Shown: positions 41,390-50,209, counted from the first letter of the stretch. The stretch: 64,000 nt of DNA from Acuticoccus sp039034015 (GCA_039034015.1 JBCCBM010000019.1:1-64000), one strand, 5' to 3'. Translations and numbers: made by a program. Notes: generated by a model from the letters alone, not told the origin.

Positions 41390-41895
41390 TAAAGCGCAAG
41401 CTCCCCCTGGCGCGGGCCGGGCTGGAGCGCCCCCTCATGGGCCAGCAGAAATTCTTTGGTCGGGAGGCCGCCGCCAAAGCCGGTCAACGTCCCATTGGCG
41501 CCCACGACACGGTGGCACGGCAACAGGATCGGGATCGGGTTTGCCCCATTGGCCGCCCCCACCGCGCGAAACGCCTTTGGCCGGCCAAGCGCCTCCGCCA
41601 ACGCGCCATAACTCATTGTCTCGCCATAGGGAATTTTGGGGAGCGCTGCCCACACCGCGCGCTGGAACGCCGTCCCCTCCGGCCGCAGCGGCAAATCAAG
41701 CGGCGGCCGCGCACCGGCAAAATACGCGTCCAGCCACGCCCGGGCCGCGTCAAACCCATGGTCGGCGCGCACCCAAGAGGGCTCGGGCGCCACCTTGCGC
41801 GGCCCATCCGGAAAACTGACGCGGCAGAGCGCCTCGCCATCGCCCGCCAACAGCAACGCCCCGATGGGGCTGTCGTGCCACGTGAACTGCATCAT
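41389..41895 (-). CDS. ogt: Methylated-DNA-protein cysteine methyltransferase
   Basis: A 168-residue single-domain O6-alkylguanine DNA alkyltransferase. The suicide motif IPILLPCHRVVGANG carries the acceptor cysteine; GTAFQRAVWAALPKIPYGET and GFGGGLPTKEFLLAHE are standard. It repairs O6-alkylguanine by irreversible alkyl transfer. The ATG at 41895 begins MMQFTWHDSPIG; an upstream TTG would add 18 unlike residues. It lies between galC and galD, an odd place for a DNA-repair gene, and its stop overlaps the galD start. Confidence 0.93.
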   Translation of the reverse strand: MMQFTWHDSPIGALLLAGDGEALCRVSFPDGPRKVAPEPSWVRADHGFDAARAWLDAYFAGARPPLDLPLRPEGTAFQRAVWAALPKIPYGETMSYGALAEALGRPKAFRAVGAANGANPIPILLPCHRVVGANGTLTGFGGGLPTKEFLLAHEGALQPGPRQGELAL

Positions 41896-41953
41896 TTCCG
41901 GAGCGTAGCACACAAGCGCGCCCCGTCGCCTCAGGCAGCGCGGTTTCAACCAA

Positions 41954-42628
41954 CTATTCGTAGATCAACCCCTTGGCGGCGAGCTGGCCGCGCATGCCGT
42001 ACATGTCGAGCCCGAGCTCACCCGCGGCGAGGCGCGCGCGCTTGGCCTCCTCCGCCTTCACCCGCGCCTCGCCTGCGGTCGCCACACGCTCGGCCGCTAC
42101 GCAGGGGACGATGCAGACCCCATCATCATCCGCCACCACCACATCGCCGGGGTTCACGAGCGCCCCCGCGCACACAATCGCAACGTTCACCGAGCCCAGC
42201 GTCTCCTTCACCGTTCCTTGCGCGGAGATCGCCGTGGACCACACGGGAAACTCCATCGCCCGCAGGGCCGCCACATCACGAACGCCCGCATCAATCACCA
42301 GGCCGACCACCCCGTGCACCCTTGCCGAGGTCGCCAAAAGGTCTCCAAAATAGCCAGCGTCCGATGGCGACGTGGGGGCAAGCACCAACATGTCGCCCGG
42401 TTTCACCCATTCCAGCGCCACATGCAGCATCCAGTTGTCGGCCGGCGGGGCCGAGATCGTGACGGCCGAGCCCGCCACCGCCATCCCGGCTTTGATGGGC
42501 CGCATCGACGCGGCCATCAGCCCGGTGCGCCCCTGCGCCTCATGGCAGGTCGCAACGCCAAGGCGGCCAAGCCGCACCACAACCTCTGCGGGCGCGCGGT
42601 CAATGGCGCGCACCACCCGCCCGCTCAC
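41954..42628 (-). CDS. galC: 4-carboxy-4-hydroxy-2-oxoadipate aldolase (RraA-like)
   Basis: A 224-residue RraA/HMG-CHA aldolase family protein. The segment AGYFGDLLATSARVHGVVGL followed by VIDAGVRDVAALRAMEFPVW supplies the Arg-Asp pair of the aldolase class. In the context of galB and galD homologues it should split 4-carboxy-4-hydroxy-2-oxoadipate to pyruvate and oxaloacetate. The start is GTG at 42628, overlapping the galB stop as GTGA. RraA-type RNase E regulators share the fold but are shorter. Confidence 0.88.
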   Translation of the reverse strand: MSGRVVRAIDRAPAEVVVRLGRLGVATCHEAQGRTGLMAASMRPIKAGMAVAGSAVTISAPPADNWMLHVALEWVKPGDMLVLAPTSPSDAGYFGDLLATSARVHGVVGLVIDAGVRDVAALRAMEFPVWSTAISAQGTVKETLGSVNVAIVCAGALVNPGDVVVADDDGVCIVPCVAAERVATAGEARVKAEEAKRARLAAGELGLDMYGMRGQLAAKGLIYE

Positions 42629-43356
42629 AGTTCGTCCACCGTGCGGGGGAAGACCGATTGGAACCCTTCCGCATACCGCGCCGCACGCCCGCCGGCCTGG
42701 CCGCCAGAATTGCGCCGAAAGTGGTTGCCACGGTTTTCCGCAACGTTGGTGTAGTAGGCCCAAAGGTGCTCTTGCCCGGCCATGCATTCGATGGCGGCGC
42801 GCTTCTTCTCCCAAACCGGCGTAATGTCGAGGAAGACGTCCGGCTTCCAGCCCATCTGCTCGGTCTGGTGCGGCTCAAACAAATAAAGCTGCGGCGCGCC
42901 AAGCACCGTTTCGCCCGGCGCGTGGCCCCACGCCTGGGCAATCATCCGGCATTCGAGGACGAACTCGGTCGTGCGCATATGGTCGGTGTTGTAGGGGTCG
43001 TATTGGGAGTGGCTGAGGATGAAGCGCGGCGCCACCTGCCGCATCAGCGCCACGAGCCGGCCCCGCGCAGCGCTTGAAAATTCAAGTGGATAGTCCCCAA
43101 GGTCAAAGAGCGAAAGGTCGTGGACGCCAAGCGCGTCCGCCGCGCATTCCGCCTCAGCGCGCCGCGCGGCCTTCACCCGGTCCAGCGTCATGCCGGGCTC
43201 TTTCCAGAGTTTTGCGCTCTCCCCCCGCTCGCCGAACGAGAGGCATACCACGCTCACCTTGTAGCCGGCCGCAGCGTGCAGCGCGATCGCCCCGCCGCAG
43301 CGCCACACAAAGTCGGCCGCGTGGGCGCTCACCACCAGAGCGGTTTTGTCGGCCAT
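42625..43356 (-). CDS. galB: 4-oxalomesaconate hydratase (PIG-L family)
   Basis: A 243-residue PIG-L-fold protein. ALVVSAHAADFVWRCGGAIA at the N-terminus corresponds to the metal-binding AHPDD region, with Ala-Asp in place of Pro-Asp-Asp, and SHSQYDPYNTDHMRTTEFVL supplies further ligands. The hydratase GalB adds water to 4-oxalomesaconate. Neighbouring aldolase and tautomerase genes support this over a deacetylase role. The ATG at 43356 has GGGGAG upstream. First gene of the gal operon, divergent from the TSUP gene. Confidence 0.88.
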   Translation of the reverse strand: MADKTALVVSAHAADFVWRCGGAIALHAAAGYKVSVVCLSFGERGESAKLWKEPGMTLDRVKAARRAEAECAADALGVHDLSLFDLGDYPLEFSSAARGRLVALMRQVAPRFILSHSQYDPYNTDHMRTTEFVLECRMIAQAWGHAPGETVLGAPQLYLFEPHQTEQMGWKPDVFLDITPVWEKKRAAIECMAGQEHLWAYYTNVAENRGNHFRRNSGGQAGGRAARYAEGFQSVFPRTVDEL

Positions 43357-43425
43357 CCTTTTCTCCCCCTCAAGCCGCCGCATCATGGCATGGAACGCGG
43401 GGTGAACACAGCGGAAGGACCGGCG

Positions 43426-44157
43426 ATGGTGGAGCTTTCCTGGGCCGCCTTTGCGCTTGCCGCCGCGGCGGTGACGCTGGCCGCGCTCGTCCAATCGGGC
43501 GCGGGGCTCGGCTTCGGGCTGATCGCAGCGCCCCTTCTGGCGCTGGTGGACCCCGCCTTCATCCCCGGGACAATCTTGTTTTTGGGGACAACGGCGAGCG
43601 CCCTTGCCACCCTTCGCGAGCGGCGCGCCGTCAACCCGCGCCTCACCCTCGCCGGCCTGTCGGGCCGTTTGCCGGGCGCCATCATCGCCGCGGCGGTGCT
43701 GACCGCAGTCTCCCCGGCGCTCTTCCAGCTCCTCTTCGCGGTCTTGATCCTGGCCGCCGTCGCGCTCTCCCTCAAAAGCCCCAAAGTCCCGCCAACAGGC
43801 CCTATCGTGTTTGTCGCCGGCGTCGTCTCGGGCGTGATGGGGACGCTCACGGCCGTTGGCGCCCCGCCCTTTGGCATCGCCCTCCAGCACGCGGCCGCGG
43901 CCGAACTGCGCGCAACGCTGAACGCGGTGCTTTTTCTGGGCGCGTGCCTCTCCATGGCGATGCTGGCGCTTTTCGGCGCATTTGGCGTTGCCGATATTTT
44001 GCGCGGCGCAGCGCTTGTGCCCTTTGCGGTGCTGGGCTTTGCGCTGTCGGGCCGGCTTGTGCGCCATCCTGAGGCGCCAAAACTCGTCCGCCCGGCCGTG
44101 CTTGCCCTTTGCGTGGGGGCAAGCGTCCTGTTGATTGCCCGCGCGCTTTTGGCATGA
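43426..44157 (+). CDS. TSUP-family (TauE/SafE) membrane permease
   Basis: A 243-residue protein of the sulfite-exporter TauE/SafE family with seven or eight membrane segments and the two repeated halves (LAALVQSGAGLGFGLIAAPL; VAGVVSGVMGTLTAVGAPPF). Substrates of the family include sulfite, sulfoacetate and other organic anions; nothing here decides. The ATG at 43426 has GGAAGGA upstream. It is divergent from galB with 69 bases between and directly adjoins the MmgE/PrpD gene. Confidence 0.87.
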   Translation: MVELSWAAFALAAAAVTLAALVQSGAGLGFGLIAAPLLALVDPAFIPGTILFLGTTASALATLRERRAVNPRLTLAGLSGRLPGAIIAAAVLTAVSPALFQLLFAVLILAAVALSLKSPKVPPTGPIVFVAGVVSGVMGTLTAVGAPPFGIALQHAAAAELRATLNAVLFLGACLSMAMLALFGAFGVADILRGAALVPFAVLGFALSGRLVRHPEAPKLVRPAVLALCVGASVLLIARALLA

Positions 44158-45447
44158 ATGGCGGGCATGACCCCCACCGACCGCCTCATTGCCCTTGCCA
44201 CCCTCCCCGAAGGCGCCCTCCCCGACGACCTTTTGCGCGTTGCCCGCTGGTCCGTCTTCGACACCCTCGTCGTGATGCGCGCGGGCCTTGCCGCCGAGGG
44301 CTCTCAGCGGCTCGAAGCGTTCGCCAAGGCCGAGGGCGGCCGCGCGGAAGCGTCGGTTGCCGGCCTTGCCGAGCTTGTCCCCGCCCGCCTTGCCTCGCTG
44401 GTGAATGGCGCCATCGCCCACGCGATTGACTATGACGACACCCATTTTGGCCACATCGGCCATGTGTCGGTGGCGGTGCTCCCGGCCGCCCTTGCGGTGG
44501 GCGAGGCCATGGGGCGCACGGGGGCCGACGTCCTCACCGCCTTTGCCCTTGGCGCCGAAGCCGCCTGCCAGGTGGGCGCCTCCCTCGGCCGCCCGCATTA
44601 TCTTGCCGGCTTTCACCAAACGGCGACCTCCGGCGCATTCGGCGCCACCGTTGCCGCCGGGCGCCTCATGGGCCTCACCTCTGGCGAGTTTGCAAACGCG
44701 CTGGGGGTGACCGCAACCCGCGCCTCCGGCCTTCGCGCCACCTTCGGCACCATGGCCAAACCGCTCAACGCCGGGATTGCGGCCCAAAACGGGGTGGAGG
44801 CCGCCCGCCTTGCCGCCCACGGCCTCACCGCGGGCGATGATGGGGTCGGCGCCTTCCTCGCCGCCCATGGCGGCACCGACCAGCCCTATGACGTCCCCCC
44901 CACGCCGTTTCTCTTCCCCGACAATCGCTACAAGCTCCACGCCTGCTGCCACGGCCTCCACGCCATGATCGAGGCCCTCAAATCCCTCCCCACCGCGCAT
45001 GCGGCGTCTGTCCACGTGCGCACCAACCCCCGCTGGCTCTCGGTGTGCGATCTCAAGGCGCCCCGCACCGGCCTTGAGGTCAAATTCTCCTACGCCTTCG
45101 TGGCAGCGCTGGTCCTCGCCGGCCGCCCCACCGCCGCCGAAACAAGTTTTACCGACGCCACCGCCGCCGACCCCGCCCTCAACGTCATCGCCCAAACCGT
45201 CACCGTTGCGGGCGACGACGCCTTGCCAGACGGCGCCGCCATCGTCCGCCTCACCACCGAAGACGGCACCCACCACGAGGCAACCCACGACCTTGCCGAC
45301 CCCATCGCGCCCGACCATTTGGAGCGCGCCCTAAAAGACAAGGCCACCGCACTTCTCGGCGCCCCCCGCGCCACGCGCATCTTCGACGGCGTCGCCACCA
45401 TGGACGCTGCCCCCGCCGGCGCCCTCCTCCGCCTCGTCGCCGACTAA
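44158..45447 (+). CDS. MmgE/PrpD family protein
   Basis: A 429-residue protein of the 2-methylcitrate dehydratase (PrpD) superfamily: FDTLVVMRAGLAAEGSQRL, GAIAHAIDYDDTHFGHIGH near 85 and ALGVTATRASGLRATFGTM near 180. Family members dehydrate or isomerise tricarboxylic or related acids. The exact substrate is unknown; the TSUP gene immediately upstream may import it. The stop at 45445-45447 lies at the edge of the amidase-derived repeat array. Confidence 0.87.
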   Translation: MAGMTPTDRLIALATLPEGALPDDLLRVARWSVFDTLVVMRAGLAAEGSQRLEAFAKAEGGRAEASVAGLAELVPARLASLVNGAIAHAIDYDDTHFGHIGHVSVAVLPAALAVGEAMGRTGADVLTAFALGAEAACQVGASLGRPHYLAGFHQTATSGAFGATVAAGRLMGLTSGEFANALGVTATRASGLRATFGTMAKPLNAGIAAQNGVEAARLAAHGLTAGDDGVGAFLAAHGGTDQPYDVPPTPFLFPDNRYKLHACCHGLHAMIEALKSLPTAHAASVHVRTNPRWLSVCDLKAPRTGLEVKFSYAFVAALVLAGRPTAAETSFTDATAADPALNVIAQTVTVAGDDALPDGAAIVRLTTEDGTHHEATHDLADPIAPDHLERALKDKATALLGAPRATRIFDGVATMDAAPAGALLRLVAD

Positions 45448-45731
45448 CCGGCGGTGCCCGTCGCCGATGAACCCGCCATGCGCCCGCAGGGCAGGCCAGG
45501 GTAAGGAACGCGGCATCGCACCCGGCCGCGGCTCCCAGTGAAGTCGCTCGGCAAGGCGCCGGAGGGGAGTGAGACCGAAGGCAGCGCCGCCCAATTGTGG
45601 TGCTGGAATGGCCGCCCATCGCCAAGAACGAAGCACGGGAATTGCCCGTTAGGCGTCGATCGGCCGCCCCCGCACGCACCGGGCATCTGCGCCAGGGTGG
45701 ACGAAGCCCCCGCCCGCGCGCTTTCACGCCG
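45439..45731 (-). pseudogene. Amidase 3'-end copy 6 (most decayed)
   Basis: Only patches align: TCGCCGATGAAC near 45461, GGCATCGCACCCGGCCGCGG near 45512 and GGCGCCGGAGGGGAGTGAGA near 45556. Several indels destroy the frame. The first bases coincide with the stop codon of the MmgE/PrpD gene. Confidence 0.7.
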
Positions 45732-46036
45732 GATTGCCGGTTGGCTGGCGGTCCGCATCGCCGATGAACGCGCCGTCAGCCTCCAAGGCTGCGGCAACAG
45801 CCAGCCGCGCGGCATCGCGCCGGGCCGGGGCGCCCACCGTCGCCCTCACCAACACACCGCCCTGCAACGCGTCGAAGGGGAGCGAGATCGCGGGCACCCC
45901 CGTCACCTTGTACGCGCCGGAAAAACCGGCCATTTCGAGGAAGTTCGCAACACGCATCGCGGGTGAAGCCTCCATCGGAAGCTTCCAAGGGGGTCGCCGC
46001 TCGGGACGAGACGCCCATCGGCGCGCTCCCACGAAG
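45732..46036 (-). pseudogene. Amidase 3'-end copy 5, frame intact
   Basis: Keeps frame from PMEASPAMRVANFLEMAGF through VPAISLPFDALQGGVLVRAT to ALEADGAFIGDADRQPTGNP and a TGA. It has more amino-acid changes than copies 2 and 3. Confidence 0.84.
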
Positions 46037-46322
46037 GATGGCCGATGAGCCGGCGGTGGGCATCGCCGATCAACCCGCCGTCCTCCTCCAGGGCGGCTGC
46101 AAGGGAGAGGCGTGCGAACGCGCGCCCGGCCGCAGCGCAACGCGTCGAAGGGGAGCGAGATCGCGGGCAGCCCCGTCACGTGGTCGGCGCTGGAAAAGCC
46201 GCCCAATTCGAGGAAGTTCGTAGCGCGCATGACGGGTGCAGCGGCCGTCGGAAGCGCCCGCGCGCATCGTCCACGGGGGTCGCCGCTCGGCACGAGACGC
46301 ACACCGGCGCGCTCCCACGAAG
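46037..46322 (-). pseudogene. Amidase 3'-end copy 4, internal deletion
   Basis: Begins PVMRATNFLELGGFSSADHV and LPAISLPFDAL, then loses about 32 bases in the region that codes for the Gly-Val-rich strand, which shifts the frame to the end. Confidence 0.83.
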
Positions 46323-46640
46323 GATGGCCGATGAGCCGGCGGTGGGCATCGCCGATGAACGCGCCGTCCGCCTCCAGGGCGGCGGCGAGGGAGAGGAGTG
46401 CGGCATCGCGCCCGGCCGCGGCGCCCTCCATCACCCCCATCAAGACACCGTTCGGCAACGCGCCGGAGGGGAGCGAGATCGCGGGCACCCCCATCACGTT
46501 GTACGCGCCGGAAAAACCGCCCAATTCGAGGAAGTTCGTAACGTGCATGACAGGTGAAGAGTCCATCGGAAGCGCCCGCGCGCATCGTCCATCGGGGTCG
46601 CCGCTCCTGAGGAGGCTCACGCCGGCGCGCTCCTATGGAG
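46323..46640 (-). pseudogene. Amidase 3'-end copy 3, frame intact but stop lost
   Basis: Reads PMDSSPVMHVTNFLELGGF, VPAISLPSGALPNGVLMGVM and ALEADGAFIGDAHRRLIGHP, the best-preserved copy. The amidase TAG has become TGG, so the frame runs on through the linker into the next copy. Confidence 0.87.
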
Positions 46641-46957
46641 GATGGCCGATGAGACGGCGGTGGGCATCGCCGATGAACGCGCCATCCGCCTCCAGGGCGA
46701 CGGCGAGGGAAGGAAGTGCGGTATCGCGCCGAGCCGCGGCGCCTACCACTGCCCCCACTGAGACACCCATGCGCAACGCGCCGAAGGGGAGCGTGAACGC
46801 CGGCATCCCCGTCACGTGGTAGGCGCCGGAAAAACCGCCCAGTTTGGGGAAGCTCGCTATAGGCATGACGGGTGAAGTGTCCATCGGAAGCGCCCGCGCG
46901 CATCGTCCACGGGGTCGCCGCTCGGCACGAGACGCCCGCCGGCGCGCTCCTATGAAG
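46641..46957 (-). pseudogene. Amidase 3'-end copy 2, frame intact
   Basis: The minus strand keeps one frame from PMDTSPVMPIASFPKLGGF through MPAFTLPFGALRMGVSVGAV to ALEADGAFIGDAHRRLIGHP and a TAG at the position of the amidase stop. Differences from the gene are mostly substitutions. Confidence 0.85.
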
Positions 46958-47214
46958 GATGGCCAATGAACGCGCCATCCGTCTCCAAGGCGGCGGCCAG
47001 GGAGAGGAGTGCGGCACCGCGCCCGGCCGCGGCGCATACCATCGCCCGCACCAACACACCCAAGGGGTCGAGATCGTGGGCAGCACCGGCACGTCTTAGG
47101 CGCTGGAGAAACAGGCCATGCCGAGGAGGTTTGCAAAATGCATCACACGTGAAGCGCCCATCGGACGCTTCCACGAGGGTAGCCGCTTGGGGCGAGACGC
47201 CCATCGGCGCGCTC
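46958..47214 (-). pseudogene. Amidase 3'-end copy 1 (closest to the gene)
   Basis: Copy nearest the amidase. The GDAHRRL region is shortened by a deletion in the MGDAHRR-coding part and the middle lacks about 35 bases, so the frame is broken, although the end still reads into a TAG at the original place. The PISLP region is lost. Confidence 0.8.
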
Positions 47215-48636
47215 CTACGGAGAATGGCCGATGAGACGGCGGTGGGCGTCGCCGATGAACGCGCCGTCCGCCTCCAGGGCGGCGGCGAGGGAGAGGAGTG
47301 CTGCATCGCGCCCGGCAGCGGCGCCCACCATCGCTCCCACTGAGACACCGCCGGGCAATGCGCCGAAGGGGAGCGAGATCGCGGGGAGCCCCGTCACGTT
47401 GTAGGCGCTGGAAAAGCCGCCCATGGTGAGGAGGTTGGCCACATGCATGGCCGGTGAGGCGTCCATGGGGAGCGACCCCAACGGCACCGCATCCACCGAG
47501 AGGGTGGGCGTGAGGACAAAATCGTGCGCGGCGGCGAGGGCGATCAGCGGCGCTGCGATGGCGCTGGCCCAGGGCGCGGGGTCGGAGCCGTGGTCGGCAG
47601 CGCCAAGGGCAGCGAGCGCGGCGGTCACTGGCTCAAGGCCCGCGGGGTCGTCGCCGACGGCGGCAAAGGTGCGCCGCGCGATGATGCGGGTCAGCGTTGG
47701 CCAAAGGTCGGAGAGACGGAACGGGGTTGGCACCCCCACCACCCGCAACCCCAGTCGGGAGAGGGCCGCCGCGCACGCCTCCGCCGCCGCACACGACGCG
47801 GGCGAGAAGGCAACGCCGCTGCGGGCCGGATCCACCAGCGCCACTGTGCGCCCCGAGAGCGAGCCCCCGAGCGCGTCCAAAAGCCCGGACCTTGCGGCTG
47901 CGACCTCCAGCAGCGCGGCACTGTCGCGCACGGTGCGTGTGACGGCGTGGGCGGTGGTGAGGGTGAGCGGATCGGCCGCCAGCGACGGCTCCAGCGGGGT
48001 GAGGCCGCGGGTGGGTTTGAGGCCAATCAGCCCCGTGTGGGCGGCGGGCGCGCGGATCGACCCTGCGCTATCGGTGGCGTGGGCGGCGGGCACGAAGCCC
48101 GCCGCCACCGCCGCCGCCGCGCCGCCGGATGAGCCGCCGACGCCATACCGCCCAAACGGGTCGCACGGGTGCCGCGTCACACCCGAGAGCGCGCTTTCGG
48201 TGGAGAGGCTGAGGCTCAATTCCGGGCTGTTGGTGGTGCCAAGGATGACGAACCCGGCCGCCCGATAACGCCCCACAATGGCGCTGTCAGCGGCCGCCAC
48301 ACGATCCGCAAAGCGTGCGCTGCCAAAGCTTGCCGTGCACCCCTCCACAAAGGTGTTGAGGTTTTTGATGGCGAACGGCACGCCGGCGAACAGGCCCTTA
48401 GCCGGCCCACGCGCGGGCAGGCGGGCGCGGTCGGCAAAGGCGTTGATGGTGCGCGCGTCGGCCTCGATCCGCGCGATGGCCGCCTCCGCCAGCGCCTCGG
48501 CCGACACCGCGCCCGTCCGCACGAGCGCGGCAAGCCCCATCGCATCCTCAGCCAAAAGGTTCGCCGCCGACACGCTCAGCGAGACACGTTCGCGGCGAAC
48601 AGCGATTGCCGCCCGCGCGCCGGAGACATGCGCCAT
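47215..48636 (-). CDS. Amidase-signature family hydrolase
   Basis: The 473-residue product has the Ser-cisSer-Lys triad: Lys in GVPFAIKNLNTF near residue 90, cis-Ser in GVGGSSGGAAAAVAAG near 165, and the nucleophile in DSAGSIRAPAAHTG near 188. It hydrolyses an amide or carbamoyl bond; the substrate is unknown. The C-terminal segment (GLPAISLPFGALPGGVSVGA) is the part copied six times downstream. I prefer the ATG at 48636; an ATG at 48714 and a GTG at 48573 are also in frame and no strong ribosome-binding site decides. Confidence 0.88.
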   Translation of the reverse strand: MAHVSGARAAIAVRRERVSLSVSAANLLAEDAMGLAALVRTGAVSAEALAEAAIARIEADARTINAFADRARLPARGPAKGLFAGVPFAIKNLNTFVEGCTASFGSARFADRVAAADSAIVGRYRAAGFVILGTTNSPELSLSLSTESALSGVTRHPCDPFGRYGVGGSSGGAAAAVAAGFVPAAHATDSAGSIRAPAAHTGLIGLKPTRGLTPLEPSLAADPLTLTTAHAVTRTVRDSAALLEVAAARSGLLDALGGSLSGRTVALVDPARSGVAFSPASCAAAEACAAALSRLGLRVVGVPTPFRLSDLWPTLTRIIARRTFAAVGDDPAGLEPVTAALAALGAADHGSDPAPWASAIAAPLIALAAAHDFVLTPTLSVDAVPLGSLPMDASPAMHVANLLTMGGFSSAYNVTGLPAISLPFGALPGGVSVGAMVGAAAGRDAALLSLAAALEADGAFIGDAHRRLIGHSP

Positions 48637-49117
48637 GGCAGCGCCGCGCCGCTCAGCCGATGCGCACGCCCCTTGGCTGGCCCGGCCGTGCGCCGAAGGA
48701 TCGCCCGGCGCCATGCCGCGAGGGCCGCGACCATCCCGCCACCGCGCGGCCGAGACACGCGCCGGAGGCTGTCGCGGCCGGCCGTGCGCATCGACGAACT
48801 GGCGCTCCCCGCGACATCAGGGGCGCGGTTGTTGTCGGCGTCGGCAGGCCGTTGCGGGGTGGCGTGCGATCGTGCGTTTTGGACCGCTGCGGGGCGGGGC
48901 GGGTCGGCAACGGTGTGCGCAAGTCGCCAGTGTTGTCTCACCCACACCACCCCTCGTGCGCCGGGAGGGCATCGCGGCCCGCCGGTGGCACGACAAGCAA
49001 GGCGTCGGCCAAGGGCAGCGTTCCATCGTGAAAGCAGAAAGCCCCCATCGCCATCCCCTCAATTGTGCGACGCCGCAAAGCGACTATCTTCCAGCGTGTC
49101 ATACGGGAGATCGTGCC
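48637..49117. other. Intergenic region between divergent amidase and small-protein genes
   Basis: No gene with coding character was found in these 481 bases. CGGCCGTGCGC occurs twice, near 48683 and 48779. A weak promoter for the small gene may be TTGTGC at 49063-49068 and TATCTT at 49085-49090 with a 16-base spacer. I see no clear operator or terminator. Confidence 0.35.
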
Positions 49118-49297
49118 ATGACCACCACAACCTTTCGCCCCCTCGCCGCCGACACTGCGCCCAAGTCCAAAACATCGCTCGGCGCGATGATTGCCGCCGC
49201 CCAGCGCCTCGCCCTTGCTGCGGACGCCGCGCGCGCGGCTGACCCGCGCGACATTGCCATCCTCACTGGAAAATCTTCTAAAACGCCCACCCGTTGA
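49118..49297 (+). CDS. Small protein coupled to LysR regulator
   Basis: A 59-residue product, MTTTTFRPLAADTAPKSKTS then an alanine-rich helix (AMIAAAQRLALAADAARAAD) and a short tail. GGGAG lies about nine bases before the ATG. The stop overlaps the TTG start of the LysR gene as TTGA. I do not recognise it. The Ala-rich helix without a hydrophobic core suggests a small helical, perhaps regulatory, peptide; the coupling is the main evidence that it is translated. Confidence 0.6.
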   Translation: MTTTTFRPLAADTAPKSKTSLGAMIAAAQRLALAADAARAADPRDIAILTGKSSKTPTR

Positions 49298-50205
49298 AGG
49301 GCGTCGACCTCACATCCCTGCACTGCCTGGTGACGGTGGCGCGGGAGGGCAGCATTGCGGCCGCCGCACGCAGGCTCGGCCTTGCGGTGTCGGCCGTCTC
49401 CACCCGCGTGTCGGCGCTGGAAGATGCGCTCGGCACAACGCTTTTGGACCGCACCACCACAGGCGCCCGGCTCACCCCCGAGGGGCAAACGGTGCTGCGC
49501 CGGGCCGAGCGCATCTTGGAACTCACCCACCTCCTTGCCGAAGATTTGGCGCCCCACGAGGCGGGCTTGGTGGGTGAATTTCGCCTCGCCATTGTGGCGG
49601 CCGCGATGTCCGGCCGACTTGCTGAGGATCTTTCCGCCTTCATCCGCGAGAACCCGGCCATCAGCGTCTCAGTCTTTGAGGGCACCAACCGGGAGGCGGG
49701 GCGCGCGGTGGCGCAAGGGTCGGCGGATGTGGGCGTTTTGGTGGACCACAACCTGCCGCCGGGCCTCTCGCGCACCCCCTACGCGCGGGACCCGATCTGG
49801 GTGATTGCGCAAAAGGGCCATCCGCTGTTTGCCGGCCGCGAGGCGGATGATCCGTTGCGGTTTGACGAGGTGATCGGCCACGACCTGGTGGCGCTCACGG
49901 GCGCGGCGTCGGTGGAAAGCCTTGCCGCGATGGCGGCGGACGCGGGGCAGGAGGCGTTCCACAAGACCATCGAAGTTTCGCGCCACGATTCCCTTCGCCG
50001 GCTGGTGGAGGCGGGTCTTGGCATCGGCCTTTTGCGCGAGAGCGGCGTGAAGCGTTATCTCCCGGTGCTGGCCATCGAGGGTCGCCCGCTTGCCGAAACC
50101 TGGGCCGCCCGGCGCCTATGCGTCGCGGTGCGCGAGGGCGCGATCCTCAGCCGCGCCGCAAGCCGCTTTGCCGAGCATTTGCGCGCCAACGCGGAGACGC
50201 ACTGA
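49294..50205 (+). CDS. LysR-family transcriptional regulator
   Basis: A 303-residue LysR protein. The winged helix-turn-helix reads LHCLVTVAREGSIAAAARRL then VSTRVSALEDALGTTLLDR (residues 9-52), and an effector-binding domain fills the rest. It starts with TTG at 49294, coupled to the small gene. It may regulate the divergently placed amidase, which lies about 650 bases upstream, or the carotenoid genes that converge on its end; neither is shown. Confidence 0.9.
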   Translation: MKGVDLTSLHCLVTVAREGSIAAAARRLGLAVSAVSTRVSALEDALGTTLLDRTTTGARLTPEGQTVLRRAERILELTHLLAEDLAPHEAGLVGEFRLAIVAAAMSGRLAEDLSAFIRENPAISVSVFEGTNREAGRAVAQGSADVGVLVDHNLPPGLSRTPYARDPIWVIAQKGHPLFAGREADDPLRFDEVIGHDLVALTGAASVESLAAMAADAGQEAFHKTIEVSRHDSLRRLVEAGLGIGLLRESGVKRYLPVLAIEGRPLAETWAARRLCVAVREGAILSRAASRFAEHLRANAETH

Positions 50206-50209
50206 GCCG

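Larger units (their letters stand above)
45439..47214 (-). repeat. Tandem array of six decaying copies of the amidase 3' end
   Basis: Downstream of the amidase gene its last about 85 codons plus the following 60 or so bases recur six times in the same orientation, with a period of about 264-318 bp. Landmarks on the plus strand repeat: GATGGCCGATGAG, then TCGCCGATGAACGCGCC, then GGAGCGAGATCGCGGG, at about 45439, 45732, 46037, 46323, 46641, 46958 and, in the true gene, 47222. On the minus strand intact copies read SLPxGALxxGVxVG, LEADGAFIGDAHRRLIGHP and similar. There is no sign of a start codon or an amidase active site in any copy. Confidence 0.93.

Noticed and set aside
42625..45318. Extension of galB to an 897-residue protein
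   Set aside because: The extra N-terminal part is antisense to the TSUP and MmgE/PrpD genes; the ATG at 43356 has a ribosome-binding site and fits the family.
45724..46620. A separate 298-residue gene in the repeat array
   Set aside because: The frame is a chain of amidase 3'-end copies joined by lost stops and a frameshift; there is no start signal, no amidase active site and the middle part is out of frame.
45439..47214. CRISPR array
   Set aside because: Repeats are about 264-318 bp, coding-derived and diverged; there are no short identical repeats with unique spacers and no cas genes.
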